This document shows positions 8,607 to 17,461 of a stretch of 64,000 nucleotides of DNA, one piece after another; the stretch's first letter is position 1, and each line of letters begins with the position of its first letter. This DNA comes from Fodinibacter sp038258215 (lineage in GTDB: Bacteria > Actinomycetota > Actinomycetes > Actinomycetales > Dermatophilaceae): the NCBI GenBank assembly GCA_038258215.1, contig JBBSQC010000001.1, forward strand, positions 1 to 64,000, in the 5' to 3' direction. The notes under the pieces were generated by a model. It had not been told where the DNA came from. It made no database searches and saw only the letters and a program-made list of their open reading frames with translations. Made by a program: the position numbers and the translations under genes.

Positions 8607-10823
8607 GTGAGCAGCCAGCACCCCGAGCCAGCAGCCCCACCCCGACCCAGCGTCGAGACCGTCGAGGTCCGACTGCTCGAGGGGCCCAACCTCTACTTCC
8701 CCCGTCCGGCCGTCAAGGTGACCGTCTCCCTCCCCGGCTACCTCTCGGCGGACTCCGCACGGGTCCGGGCCGTGGGCGCCGCCCTGGGCCTGACGCGGGT
8801 GCAGCCCGGGGCTCCCGGGTCGATGCAGCGTCAACGCTCACTGCTGCGCCTCGTCGAGCGCGCCGCGCGCGTCGTGGCACGAGCGGGTGGCACCCGCCGC
8901 CTGGGCGTGCGCACCCGGGTGGCACACCCCACCGACACGGTCGTGCTGGCCTTCGTGTGGCGGCACCGGGGCCGCGCGGAGGCCCTCGGTGCTGCCGTGG
9001 GCCCGTTCCTGGCCGACCTGTTCGACGGAGAGCCCGTGGAGGCGGCGGTGGAGCGGTATGCCGCGACCGTCACCGCCGCGCCCGCGGGTGAACCACCCCG
9101 CGTGCTCGCCCCCCGGATCCCGGTGGCGTCAGTCACCGGCACCAACGGAAAGACCACGACGACCCGGCTGCTCGCCCACATCTGCATGACCGCGGGGCTG
9201 CGCACCGGCTGGAGCTCCACCGACGGGGTGGTCGTTCAGGGCGAGATGATCGAGCCGGGGGACTACTCGGGCCCGGCGGGAGCCCGCGCGGTCCTGGAGG
9301 CCCCGGGGGTGCAGATCGGCATCCTCGAGACGGCCCGCGGCGGGATGCTGCTGCGCGGCATGGGGGTCAGCCACAACGACGTCTCGGTCGTCACCAACGT
9401 CTCGGCCGACCACCTCGGGCTCCAGGGCATCGACACCGTCGACCAGCTGGCGGAGGTCAAGGCCATCGTGACCCGGGTGACCCGCCCCGGAGGTGCCGTG
9501 GTGCTCAACGGCGACGACCCGCGGGTGTGGGCCATGCGCAGCGGGCTGAAGGCCCCGGCCTGGGTCTTCAGCGCCGACGAGGCCTCGCCCGCGGTCCGCG
9601 AGGCGCTGGGCGCCGGCGGGCGCGCCGTGACCGTCCTCGACGGCGAGATCAGCGTGTTGTCCGGGAACGACTCACCCGACCGGTTGGTGCGGGTCGTCGA
9701 CGTCCCGATGACGCTCTCGGGGCTGTCCCGGCACAACGTGCTCAACGCGCTGGCCGGAGCCGGGGCGGCCCTGGCCCTCGGCATCGACCGAGCGGCGGTG
9801 GTCCGGGGGCTGCGGACCTTCCTGCCCGACGACTCGCTCAACCCAGGCCGGATGAACACCTACACGGTGCCCGTGGCTGACGGGGAGGCCTCCGTCGTCA
9901 TCGACCTGGCCCACAACGAGGCCGGGCTCGAGGCCCTGCTCGACGTGGCTCGGGGCCTGACCGAGGCCGGCAGCCGGGTGCACCTCGCGCTGGGCACGGC
10001 CGGGGACCGCACCGACGAGATCCTCCAGTCCCTCGGCGAGATCGCGGGACTCCGAGCCGACCACGTGGTCCTGGCCCACAAGGAGCGCTACCTGCGCGGC
10101 CGCACCACCGAGGACCTCGAGGAGCAGCTGCGCGTGGGGCTCGGACACGCCGGCGTGGTGGAGGCGAGCTCGCACCCGACCGAGCTCGACGGGCTCCTGG
10201 CCTGTCTGGAGTCCGCCGGCGACGGCGACGTCGTGGCGGTGATGTGCCATGCCGAGCGCAGTGAGATCGGTGCCTGGCTCGGTGCGCACGGCGCCACCCC
10301 GGACGACGCGGCAGCCATCCGGCGCAAGGTCGTGCGGGCCCGGGGTGAGCACGACCTCGAGGACGAGATCACCGCCGTGTGGGCCCTGGAGGACCCCCTC
10401 CAGCAGGTAGAGATGGCCCGCCGCCTGCACGAGCAACGGCCGGAGGACGCACGGCTCACCTACGAGTACGCCGGCACCCACGACAGCGCGGGTCAGGCCG
10501 AGGAGGCAGTTCCGCTCTACCACGAGGCGATCCGGCTGGGCTTGCGCGAGCCGTTCCGCCACCGGGCCCAGCTCCAGCTCGCATCGACGCTGCGCAACCT
10601 CGGCCGCCTGGACGAGGCCGTGCTGCTCGTCGACGACGTGACGACACGGCATCCCGAGAGCCTGGGGGCCGCCGCGTTCGGTGCGTTGGTCCACCACGAC
10701 GCGGGTGACCCGACCGGCGCGCTGCGCCTGCTCCTCAGGGCTGTCGCCGCGACGAGCAGCGACGCCGACGTGGCGCGCTACCGGCGCTCGCTCACGGCCT
10801 ACGGGGAGCAGCTGGGCCGCTGA
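8607..10823 (+). CDS. Mur ligase-TPR fusion, cyanophycin-synthetase-like without ATP-grasp
   Basis: 738 aa. Residues 20-160 resemble the N-terminal domain of cyanophycin synthetase (VRLLEGPNLYFPRP). The ATP-grasp module that should follow is missing, and the chain goes straight to a Mur ligase: P-loop GTNGKTTTTR (about 178-187), STDGVVV, LETARGG, VVTNVSADHLGL and a C-terminal AHNEAGLEAL segment, each with a counterpart in the full CphA at 11126-13972. From about residue 589 to the end come TPR-like helical repeats (TPR_5 type). In CphA the Mur part adds arginine to aspartate side chains, so an amino-acid ligase is a reasonable inference, substrate unknown. The frame is continuous across all three parts. 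It is convergent with cphA. Confidence 0.85.
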   Translation: MSSQHPEPAAPPRPSVETVEVRLLEGPNLYFPRPAVKVTVSLPGYLSADSARVRAVGAALGLTRVQPGAPGSMQRQRSLLRLVERAARVVARAGGTRRLGVRTRVAHPTDTVVLAFVWRHRGRAEALGAAVGPFLADLFDGEPVEAAVERYAATVTAAPAGEPPRVLAPRIPVASVTGTNGKTTTTRLLAHICMTAGLRTGWSSTDGVVVQGEMIEPGDYSGPAGARAVLEAPGVQIGILETARGGMLLRGMGVSHNDVSVVTNVSADHLGLQGIDTVDQLAEVKAIVTRVTRPGGAVVLNGDDPRVWAMRSGLKAPAWVFSADEASPAVREALGAGGRAVTVLDGEISVLSGNDSPDRLVRVVDVPMTLSGLSRHNVLNALAGAGAALALGIDRAAVVRGLRTFLPDDSLNPGRMNTYTVPVADGEASVVIDLAHNEAGLEALLDVARGLTEAGSRVHLALGTAGDRTDEILQSLGEIAGLRADHVVLAHKERYLRGRTTEDLEEQLRVGLGHAGVVEASSHPTELDGLLACLESAGDGDVVAVMCHAERSEIGAWLGAHGATPDDAAAIRRKVVRARGEHDLEDEITAVWALEDPLQQVEMARRLHEQRPEDARLTYEYAGTHDSAGQAEEAVPLYHEAIRLGLREPFRHRAQLQLASTLRNLGRLDEAVLLVDDVTTRHPESLGAAAFGALVHHDAGDPTGALRLLLRAVAATSSDADVARYRRSLTAYGEQLGR

Positions 10824-11125
10824 CGCGCTCGCTGCATTCTCCTCCTCGGGTCCTTGCTCCCGTGGCGCGCTGCTGCACGTCTGCACCCCTCCCGGTTTCT
10901 CGGGTGACCCGATAATCCCCGGCAGTGCCGGACAAGGCTTCTCCGCGTCAGCCGGGGTTTCCCGGGGTGGGCCGGCGCGACGATCGTTCCAGCCGCCAGG
11001 CCAACGTCCGCCCCAGGACGAACAGCCCGGACGGCGACACGTTGAGGACGAGAATGCCGGACCGCGACCGTGATCCGGATTCCACGTGAGCCCCGCCGGC
11101 CGGTGGGCCCCGCGCCTCCGGTCGG
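10824..11125. other. intergenic stretch between convergent Mur ligase-TPR gene and cphA
   Basis: No convincing gene. It holds two 13-base palindromes with single-base centres, TCGGGTGACCCGA (10900-10912) and CCGGCAGTGCCGG (10919-10931), and GC-rich inverted sequence near 10950-10975 (GCCGG...CCGGC). These could act as a two-way terminator or protein site. An open minus-strand frame (10948-11223) contains a hydrophobic-looking run but overlaps the cphA 3' end and has no start signal. Confidence 0.4.
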
Positions 11126-13972
11126 TCAGCTCCGGTCCTCGCCGGAGTCGATGTCGCGGGCCGCGGTGGCACCGTCCTCGGTGGCCTGGGCATGCAGCGA
11201 CTCGGGGTCGAGGTCGGGGTCACCGACGCCGTCCCGGGTGTGCGTGCCCGGCTGGGCCTGTTGGGTCATCGCCTCGAGCTCGCTCATCACGTCGGCGTGC
11301 TGGTCGACGGTGAGCACGACGATGTCTCCCGGGTTGGCGCGAGCCATCACGTGACGCACCGCGTCGGTCTCGTCGAGCACGATCTCCACCTGGCGACACC
11401 GCACCCCGCCCTCGGCCATCCGGGCCCGGACCCCCTCGGCGACGCGCTCGGCGGTGAAGCCGCGCTCACGACCTCGCAGCCTCACGTCCTCGCGCACCAC
11501 CACGACGTCGAAGTGGTCGGCCGCCACGGCGCCGAGCTCGCGCATGTCGTCCTCGCGCCGGTCACCCGCGGTGGCGACAAGGCCGATCCGGGAGATCTTG
11601 CCCAGGTCGGAGGCTCCGGACCGCGACTCGGCATAGCGCTCGATGAACTCGCCGAGCACCCGCATGGCCGGGGCGTTGTGGCAGTAGTCGACGATGACGT
11701 CGATGTTGTGCACGTTGATCTGGTTCATCCGGCCGGGGGAGAGGTAGTACGAGGTGGTGAACGTGCGCAGGCCCTGTCGGATCTCGTGCAGCCCGGCGCC
11801 GGTCGCGAAGGCCGCCCCGGCCGCCGCCATCGCGTTCGCGACGTTGAACAGGGCCGTGCCCCCGAAGGTCGAGGGCAGCAGGTGGGTCCAGGCCAGCTGC
11901 ATCGAGCGGCGGCCGTGGCGGATGACGATCATGTCGCCACGCTCGGTCTGGTCGAGCACCACCGCCCGCCCGCCCCGGCGGCAGTGGTCGTCGATGAGGT
12001 CTCGGACCTTCGACCCGGGCTCGGCCAGGCTGAACCAGATCACCGACCCCGAGCAGCGACGGCGCATCCGCCGCACGAGGGCGTCGTCGGCGTTCAGCAC
12101 GGCGAAACCGTCGCGGGGCACCGCCTCGACGATCACGGCCTTGACGTCGGCGAGCTGCTCCAGGGTCTCGATGCCGCGCAGGCCCAGGTGGTCGGGTGCG
12201 ACGTTGGTCACCACCGCGACGTCGTTGCGGTCGTAGCCGAGCCCTTCGCGCAGGATGCCGCCGCGCGCGACCTCCATCACCGCCAGGTCCACCCTCGGGT
12301 TCTGCAGCACCATCCGGGCCGAGCGGGGGCCGGAGGCGTCCGCCTTCACCACGAGGCGCTCGTCGATGACGATGCCGTCGGTCGAGGTCATGCCGACCTG
12401 GCGGCCCAGTCCCTTCATGATGTGCGCGATCATCCTGGAGGTCGTCGTCTTGCCGTTCGTGCCGGTCACCGCGATGATCGGCACTCGCGAGGGGGCGCCG
12501 GGCGGGAAGAGCAGGTCGACGACCGGCTTGGCGATGTACTGCGGCTCACCGACCGTCGGGTGGGTGTGCATCCGGAAGCCCGGTGCCGCGTTGACCTCGC
12601 AGATCGCGCCACCCGTCTCGCGCACGGGGGAGGCGATGTCGGGGCAGATGAAGTCGATGCCGGCCACGTCCAGACCGATCAGGCGAGCGGCCTCCTCGGC
12701 GATCTCGATGTTGTCGGGGTGGGCGTCCAGGGTGCGGTCGATGCTGATCCCACCGGTGGACATGTTGCCGGTCAGCGCCAGCTTGACCATGACCTCTGCG
12801 GCGGGGACGTCGTCCATGCCGAACCCCTGCTCGCGCACCAGCTCCTCGGCCGCGGCGTCGACCTTGATCTTGGTCAGGACCTTCTCGTGACCCACGCCGC
12901 GGCGAGGGTCGGCGTTGGTGAGGTCCACCAGCTCGCGGACGGTTGAGGTGCCGTCGCCGGTCACGTGGGCCGGCACGCGCTCGGCGATGGCCTGCATGCG
13001 GCCCCCGACGATGAGGCACCGGTAGTCACGACCGAGCACGAGGGACTCGACGATGACGTAGCCGCGGCGCGACTCCCCCTCGGCGACCTCGAAGGCCTCG
13101 CGCACCTCCTCGTCACTCTGCAGGTCCAGGCAGACCCCGCGACCGTGGTTGCCGTCCAACGGCTTCACGACGACGGGGAACCCGATTCGACGCGCCGCGG
13201 CCACGGCGCCGTCGGCGGATCGCACCGACTCCTGCTTGGGCACCGGGAGCCCGGCCGACGCCAGCAGCCTGGTCGTCATGTCCTTGTCACCGGCGATGTC
13301 GACGGCGAGGGCACTGGTGCGAGACGTCATGGTGGCCCGGATGCGCTGCTGGTGCACTCCCTGCCCGAGCTGCACCAGGCTGCCGCTGTTGAGGCGGATG
13401 TAGGGGATGTCCCGGCTCACGGCCTCCTCGAGGATCGCGGCGGTGGACGGACCGAATGCCGTGCGCTCGGCCCGGGTGAGGAACCTCTCGAGCTCGTCGT
13501 CGAAGTCGAAGTCGTCCTCGGCCGACACGAGGTGGTTCACCAGCCGCACCGCCAACCGACCCGCGGCCAGGCCCACCCCCTCGTCGACGTAGCCGTAGAC
13601 GACGTTGTAGACCCCGGGCCGCCCCTTGACCATCCGGGTCTTCCCGCGCCGCATGTCGTGCCCGGCCTCCTGCTGGAGCTGGAGGGCCACGTGCTCGGCG
13701 ACGTGCCCGAGCCACGTGCCGTCCCGCATCCTGGAGATGAAGCCGCCCTTGACCCCCGTGGAGCAGGTGTGGTTCTCCAGTCGGGGGAGGAGCTCGACGA
13801 GCTGGTCGGTGAACCCCGGCAGCGTGTCGGTCGGGTAGGCCTCGAGCACGCCAAGGTCGACGACGAGGTGGACCGACGGGTCGTAGGACCAGATGTTGCC
13901 GCCGCGGTAGACCCGTGACTCGAGGATCTCCAGCTCCGGCGCGGCCGGACCGGTGGGGGTGGGACGGTCCAT
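11126..13972 (-). CDS. cphA: cyanophycin synthetase
   Basis: 948 aa, full length. N-terminal domain (about 1-160), ATP-grasp domain (about 215-480, with PVVVKPLDGNHGRGV and the metal-binding CEVNAAPGFR) and Mur-ligase domain (about 490-900, P-loop GTNGKTTTSR, TSTDGIVI, APDHLGLRG, CHNAPAM). The enzyme builds the Asp-Arg polymer cyanophycin without a ribosome: ATP-grasp adds Asp to the backbone and Mur ligase adds Arg to the side chain. GAGGAG lies 9 bases before the ATG. It follows cphB by 32 bases on the same strand, so synthesis and breakdown genes are probably co-transcribed. Confidence 0.96.
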   Translation of the reverse strand: MDRPTPTGPAAPELEILESRVYRGGNIWSYDPSVHLVVDLGVLEAYPTDTLPGFTDQLVELLPRLENHTCSTGVKGGFISRMRDGTWLGHVAEHVALQLQQEAGHDMRRGKTRMVKGRPGVYNVVYGYVDEGVGLAAGRLAVRLVNHLVSAEDDFDFDDELERFLTRAERTAFGPSTAAILEEAVSRDIPYIRLNSGSLVQLGQGVHQQRIRATMTSRTSALAVDIAGDKDMTTRLLASAGLPVPKQESVRSADGAVAAARRIGFPVVVKPLDGNHGRGVCLDLQSDEEVREAFEVAEGESRRGYVIVESLVLGRDYRCLIVGGRMQAIAERVPAHVTGDGTSTVRELVDLTNADPRRGVGHEKVLTKIKVDAAAEELVREQGFGMDDVPAAEVMVKLALTGNMSTGGISIDRTLDAHPDNIEIAEEAARLIGLDVAGIDFICPDIASPVRETGGAICEVNAAPGFRMHTHPTVGEPQYIAKPVVDLLFPPGAPSRVPIIAVTGTNGKTTTSRMIAHIMKGLGRQVGMTSTDGIVIDERLVVKADASGPRSARMVLQNPRVDLAVMEVARGGILREGLGYDRNDVAVVTNVAPDHLGLRGIETLEQLADVKAVIVEAVPRDGFAVLNADDALVRRMRRRCSGSVIWFSLAEPGSKVRDLIDDHCRRGGRAVVLDQTERGDMIVIRHGRRSMQLAWTHLLPSTFGGTALFNVANAMAAAGAAFATGAGLHEIRQGLRTFTTSYYLSPGRMNQINVHNIDVIVDYCHNAPAMRVLGEFIERYAESRSGASDLGKISRIGLVATAGDRREDDMRELGAVAADHFDVVVVREDVRLRGRERGFTAERVAEGVRARMAEGGVRCRQVEIVLDETDAVRHVMARANPGDIVVLTVDQHADVMSELEAMTQQAQPGTHTRDGVGDPDLDPESLHAQATEDGATAARDIDSGEDRS

Positions 13973-14004
13973 CAGGGGTGCTCCTCGGTCGGTCGGGGGG
14001 AGGT

Positions 14005-14862
14005 TCAGGCCTTCGCGGAGGCGAGGGAGACGAGGGTGTCGGGATGCTGCTCGACGAAGTCGACGAGGCGGCCCTCCGTGAGGTCGAAGACGGCCCCGGA
14101 AGGAAGGGTGTGGACGGTGGCCCCGGAGACGAGGATCGGGGCACCGGCCCTGGCGTCGTGGGCGTCGGTGCGGGCCCCTCGACAGTCCAGGACGAAGACC
14201 GACCCGCTGCCATGGACGCTGAACTCGCTCCCGTCACGCACGACGATCGCGGTGTCCTCGTCGATGCCGATGCCCAGGAGGTGCGGTGACGGGGCGATGA
14301 CGGACATCAGGCGACCGTAGCGGGCGCGCTGGTCGAAGTGCTGGTCGACGATGACCCCGTGCAGCAGCCCGAGTCCGGCACTGAGCTGGCTGGTGCGCTG
14401 TCGTGGCGTGATGCCCTCGTCGCCCAGGGAGATCATGAAGTCCGACATGATCGAGGCGCCTGCCGACGTGCCGCCGACGACACACCCCCGGTCGTGGGCC
14501 CGGTGCAGCGCCGCGCCGAGCGGGGTGCCGGGGAGGAACTGCGAGAGCCGCAGCTGGCTCCCACCGGACATGAACACACCGGTGGCCCCGTCGACGAGGT
14601 CGACCGAGGCGGGGTCATGGGCCTCCTCGCGCGACTCCGGGTCCACCACGTCGACCCGGGGGCAGCCCAGTCGGGTGAAGACGTCGGTGTAGGCGGCTCC
14701 CACCTCGGCGCGGATCGAGGACGCGGTGGGGATGACGACGATGCGTGAACGACGCCCACCGGAGAGCTTGACGAACTGTCGCAGCAGGGAGGCACGCCCG
14801 ACCCTGTCCTCGGCGCCGCCGATGACGAAGAGGGTGGGGGTGGTCCGGGTCGCTCGAGGCAC
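14005..14862 (-). CDS. cphB: cyanophycinase
   Basis: 285 aa from a GTG at 14862, chosen over a longer frame to 15060 because the extension is antisense-like and TAGGCT sits 7 bases upstream of the GTG. S51-family fold: GGAEDR near the start, nucleophile serine in GGTSAGAS, MSGGSQLRLSQ, and DQHFDQRARYGRL near the C-terminal third. The enzyme cuts cyanophycin to beta-Asp-Arg dipeptides. It lies between serB (10 bases upstream) and cphA (32 bases downstream). Confidence 0.95.
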   Translation of the reverse strand: MPRATRTTPTLFVIGGAEDRVGRASLLRQFVKLSGGRRSRIVVIPTASSIRAEVGAAYTDVFTRLGCPRVDVVDPESREEAHDPASVDLVDGATGVFMSGGSQLRLSQFLPGTPLGAALHRAHDRGCVVGGTSAGASIMSDFMISLGDEGITPRQRTSQLSAGLGLLHGVIVDQHFDQRARYGRLMSVIAPSPHLLGIGIDEDTAIVVRDGSEFSVHGSGSVFVLDCRGARTDAHDARAGAPILVSGATVHTLPSGAVFDLTEGRLVDFVEQHPDTLVSLASAKA

Positions 14863-14869
14863 GGGCGCC

Positions 14870-14875
14870 AGCCTA
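14870..14875 (-). promoter_or_regulatory. -10 element of cphB (leaderless)
   Basis: TAGGCT on the minus strand ends 7 bases before the GTG at 14862. It spans the serB stop, so cphB-cphA can be transcribed independently of serB. Confidence 0.45.
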
Positions 14876-16108
14876 GTGGGGAGGGGCGTCGTCGTCGGCC
14901 TCCTCGACCTCCTCGCGCGAGATCCCCAACAGGAAGAGCACGGCGTCGAGGTACGGCACGTTGAGCGAGGTGTCGGCCTGCTCGCGCACCAGGGGCTTGG
15001 CGTTGAACGCCACGCCGAGCCCAGCGATCGCCAGCATGTCCAGGTCGTTGGCGCCGTCACCGATGGCGACGGTGCGGGCCAGGGGGAGCCCCTCCAGCGC
15101 GGCGAACTCGCGCAGCGCCTGCGCCTTTCCGGCTCGGTCGACCACGGCCCCCACGACGCGGCCGGTGAGGTGCCCGTCCCGCACCTCGAGACGGTTGGCG
15201 CGCACGTGGTCGACGCCGAGGTCCCGGCCGATCGGCTCGACCACCTCCGCGAAGCCCCCGGACACCAGGGCCACGGTGAAGCCCAGTCGCTTCAGGGTGC
15301 GCACGAGGGTGCGCGCGCCCGATGTGAGCCGCACCGAGTATCGAACCTCGTCCAGGACCGAGGTCGGCAGACCCGCCAGGGTCGCGACCCTGGCGTGCAG
15401 GCTCTGCGCGAAGTCGAGCTCTCCCCGCATGGCGGCCTCGGTGACGGCGGCCACCTCCTCCGCGCGCCCGGCGTGCCGCGCGAGGAGCTCGATGACCTCG
15501 TCCTGGATCAGGGTGGAGTCCACGTCCATCACGACCAGGCGCCCCCCACGTCGCGCCAGTCCGGCCTGGGCCACGGAGATGTCGACCCCGACCTGCGCGG
15601 ACAGCAGGGAGAGGGACTGGCGCAGGCCGATCACCTCGGCACCCGACACGTCCAGCTCGATCGTCGTCACCGGCCAACGGGACAGCCGCCGGATGCGGTC
15701 GATGTTGGCCCCGTGCACGGCGATCGCCGCGGCGACGGCGGCGACGTGACGGGCCTGGAGCGGCGCGCCCATGACGACGACGGCGGCGCGGCCGGTGCGC
15801 CGGGGGGCGTTGTCGCCGCGACCTTCGAGGATGCCGACCCGTAGACCCAGCGTGGTCGCGGCTCGGGTGAGCCGGTCGACGAGCACGTTCTCGTCGTGCT
15901 GGGGGGAGAGGAGCACCGAGAGCGCGAGGTGGCCGCGGACCACGACCTGCTCGAGGTCGAGCACCTCGGCCCCCACCGTGGCCGCGGCCTCGAAGACCGC
16001 CTTGGTGACACCCGGTCGGTCCGCACCGTCGAAGGTCACCAACAGGGTGCGCGCGTCCGCGGCGGGTTGTGGGGGAGCCGCATCAGGCTCGGGCGGCAGG
16101 AAGGACAC
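14873..16108 (-). CDS. serB: phosphoserine phosphatase with N-terminal ACT domain(s)
   Basis: 411 aa from a GTG at 16108 with TAGCCT 6 bases upstream. Residues 20-170 form ACT-like regulatory domains (LLVTFDGADRPGVTKAVFEAA at the start); the C-terminal half is the HAD phosphatase with nucleophile motif VMDVDSTLI, LVSGGF and the acidic motif IGDGANDLDML. It catalyses the last step of serine synthesis. The ACT part probably senses serine or another amino acid, as in other long SerB proteins. Its stop is 10 bases from the cphB start, so it may also feed transcription into the cyanophycin genes. Confidence 0.94.
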   Translation of the reverse strand: MSFLPPEPDAAPPQPAADARTLLVTFDGADRPGVTKAVFEAAATVGAEVLDLEQVVVRGHLALSVLLSPQHDENVLVDRLTRAATTLGLRVGILEGRGDNAPRRTGRAAVVVMGAPLQARHVAAVAAAIAVHGANIDRIRRLSRWPVTTIELDVSGAEVIGLRQSLSLLSAQVGVDISVAQAGLARRGGRLVVMDVDSTLIQDEVIELLARHAGRAEEVAAVTEAAMRGELDFAQSLHARVATLAGLPTSVLDEVRYSVRLTSGARTLVRTLKRLGFTVALVSGGFAEVVEPIGRDLGVDHVRANRLEVRDGHLTGRVVGAVVDRAGKAQALREFAALEGLPLARTVAIGDGANDLDMLAIAGLGVAFNAKPLVREQADTSLNVPYLDAVLFLLGISREEVEEADDDAPPH

Positions 16109-16114
16109 CCCCGC

Positions 16115-16120
16115 AGGCTA
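16115..16120 (-). promoter_or_regulatory. -10 element of serB (leaderless)
   Basis: TAGCCT on the minus strand ends 6 bases before the GTG at 16108. Confidence 0.5.
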
Positions 16121-16252
16121 GCGAGAGGACCAGAACCGTCGTCGCGTGGGTTAGCGGCGCCGTTGTCGTGGGTCGGTCAGCCCGGAGCCTGGCTCCTGCA
16201 CGCGCTACGACACTGCCGACGACCGCAACGGCACCGAGCCCGGCCGTGGCCG

Positions 16253-16281
16253 TTGCCACGGTGCTGGGTGGCGGGTATATA
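16253..16281 (+). promoter_or_regulatory. sigma-A-type promoter of desaturase
   Basis: TTGCCA (16253-16258), a 17-base spacer and TATATA (16276-16281). It would give a leader of about 70 bases before the ATG at 16358, unlike the leaderless genes around it, leaving room for post-transcriptional control. Confidence 0.6.
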
Positions 16282-16357
16282 TGGAGGGCAGGCGCTGCCC
16301 CGGACCCGGTCTCGTCGTGACACACGCGATCGAAGACCTCCGGAGGAGACAGCACCG

Positions 16358-17461
16358 ATGCATCCATCTGAACAGCTGGCGTCAGGGCGACGCCCGGAAC
16401 TCGGCGACGCGGCCCCCCTTCGAGGGGCAGGCAGCTCGTTCACGGCCCTGGCCAAGGAGGTGAACGAGCTCGGGCTGATGCGCCGACGCCCGGGCTACTA
16501 CTGGACCCACTTGATCGGAGCCGTGGTTCTGCTGGTGGCGTGGGTGGCTGCGTTCGTGTGGATCGGGGACAGCTGGTGGCAGCTGGCCTGGGCCGCGGTC
16601 CTGTCGGTGCTCCTGACTCAGATCGCCTTCCTGGGCCACGACGCGGCCCACCGTCAGATGTTCTCGTCGGGCCGCTGGAACGACTGGGTCAGCCTCGTGG
16701 TGGCCGACCTCCTGGTGGGGGTCAGCTACGGTTGGTGGCGCGGCAAGCACGCTCGCCACCACGCCAACCCGAACCGGGAGGGACACGACCCGGACATCTC
16801 GTCGGGGGCGTTGGCGTTCACGCCGGCGGCCGCGATCCGCTCCACCGGTCGCTTCGCGTCCTGGTTCGTCGCGCATCAAGGCTGGTTCTTCTTCCCGATG
16901 ACCCTGCTGGAGGGAGTCTCCCTGCACTGGGATGGGGTGCGTCGGGTGACCTCGCGCCGCGCCGTGGAGCGCCGCTGGGTCGAGCTGACCTTCCTCACCT
17001 TTCGCCTCGTGTCGCTTCCGGCGTTGTTCTTCGTGGTGTTGCCACCGTCGAAGGCCCTTGCGGGCCTGGCGCTGCAGCTCAGCCTCTTCGGGTTGTACCT
17101 GGGGTCGTCGTTCGCGCCGAACCACATCGGTATGCCGCTGGTCTCGGCGAGCCTCAAGCTCGACTTCCTGCGCCGTCAGGTGCTGATGAGTCGCAACATC
17201 AGCGGCGGGCGAGTGGTCTCCTTCGCGATGGGCGGCCTGAACTACCAGATCGAACACCACCTGTTCCCCTCCATGCCCCGCCCGCACCTGCGCCTGGTCC
17301 AGCCGCTCGTGCAGGCGCACTGCGTGACCGAGGGGGTGCCGTACACCCTGACCAGCCTCTGGGCGGCATACCGACAGGTTGTCGGTCACCTCAACACGGT
17401 CGGTCTGGCCGGAGCCGATCCCTTCGTGTGCCCCCTGGTGGCCCAGCGGCGCGCGCTCTGA
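16358..17461 (+). CDS. acyl-lipid fatty-acid desaturase
   Basis: 367 aa from an ATG with a strong GGAGGAGA 8 bases upstream. A membrane di-iron desaturase: histidine boxes GHDAAH, HARHH and QIEHH (in NYQIEHHLFPSMPR), with hydrophobic helices around 45-85 and 195-245. These enzymes use O2 and reduced ferredoxin or a similar donor to put double bonds into membrane acyl chains; the position cannot be read here, though the HxxHH order matches the bacterial acyl-lipid (DesA3/Des6-like) class. A consensus-like promoter and a 70-base leader precede it. Confidence 0.93.
   Translation: MHPSEQLASGRRPELGDAAPLRGAGSSFTALAKEVNELGLMRRRPGYYWTHLIGAVVLLVAWVAAFVWIGDSWWQLAWAAVLSVLLTQIAFLGHDAAHRQMFSSGRWNDWVSLVVADLLVGVSYGWWRGKHARHHANPNREGHDPDISSGALAFTPAAAIRSTGRFASWFVAHQGWFFFPMTLLEGVSLHWDGVRRVTSRRAVERRWVELTFLTFRLVSLPALFFVVLPPSKALAGLALQLSLFGLYLGSSFAPNHIGMPLVSASLKLDFLRRQVLMSRNISGGRVVSFAMGGLNYQIEHHLFPSMPRPHLRLVQPLVQAHCVTEGVPYTLTSLWAAYRQVVGHLNTVGLAGADPFVCPLVAQRRAL

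Noticed and set aside
10948..11223. 91-codon minus-strand frame with a hydrophobic-looking segment
   Set aside because: Overlaps the cphA end in another frame, no ribosome site or -10 element, and poor GC3 pattern.
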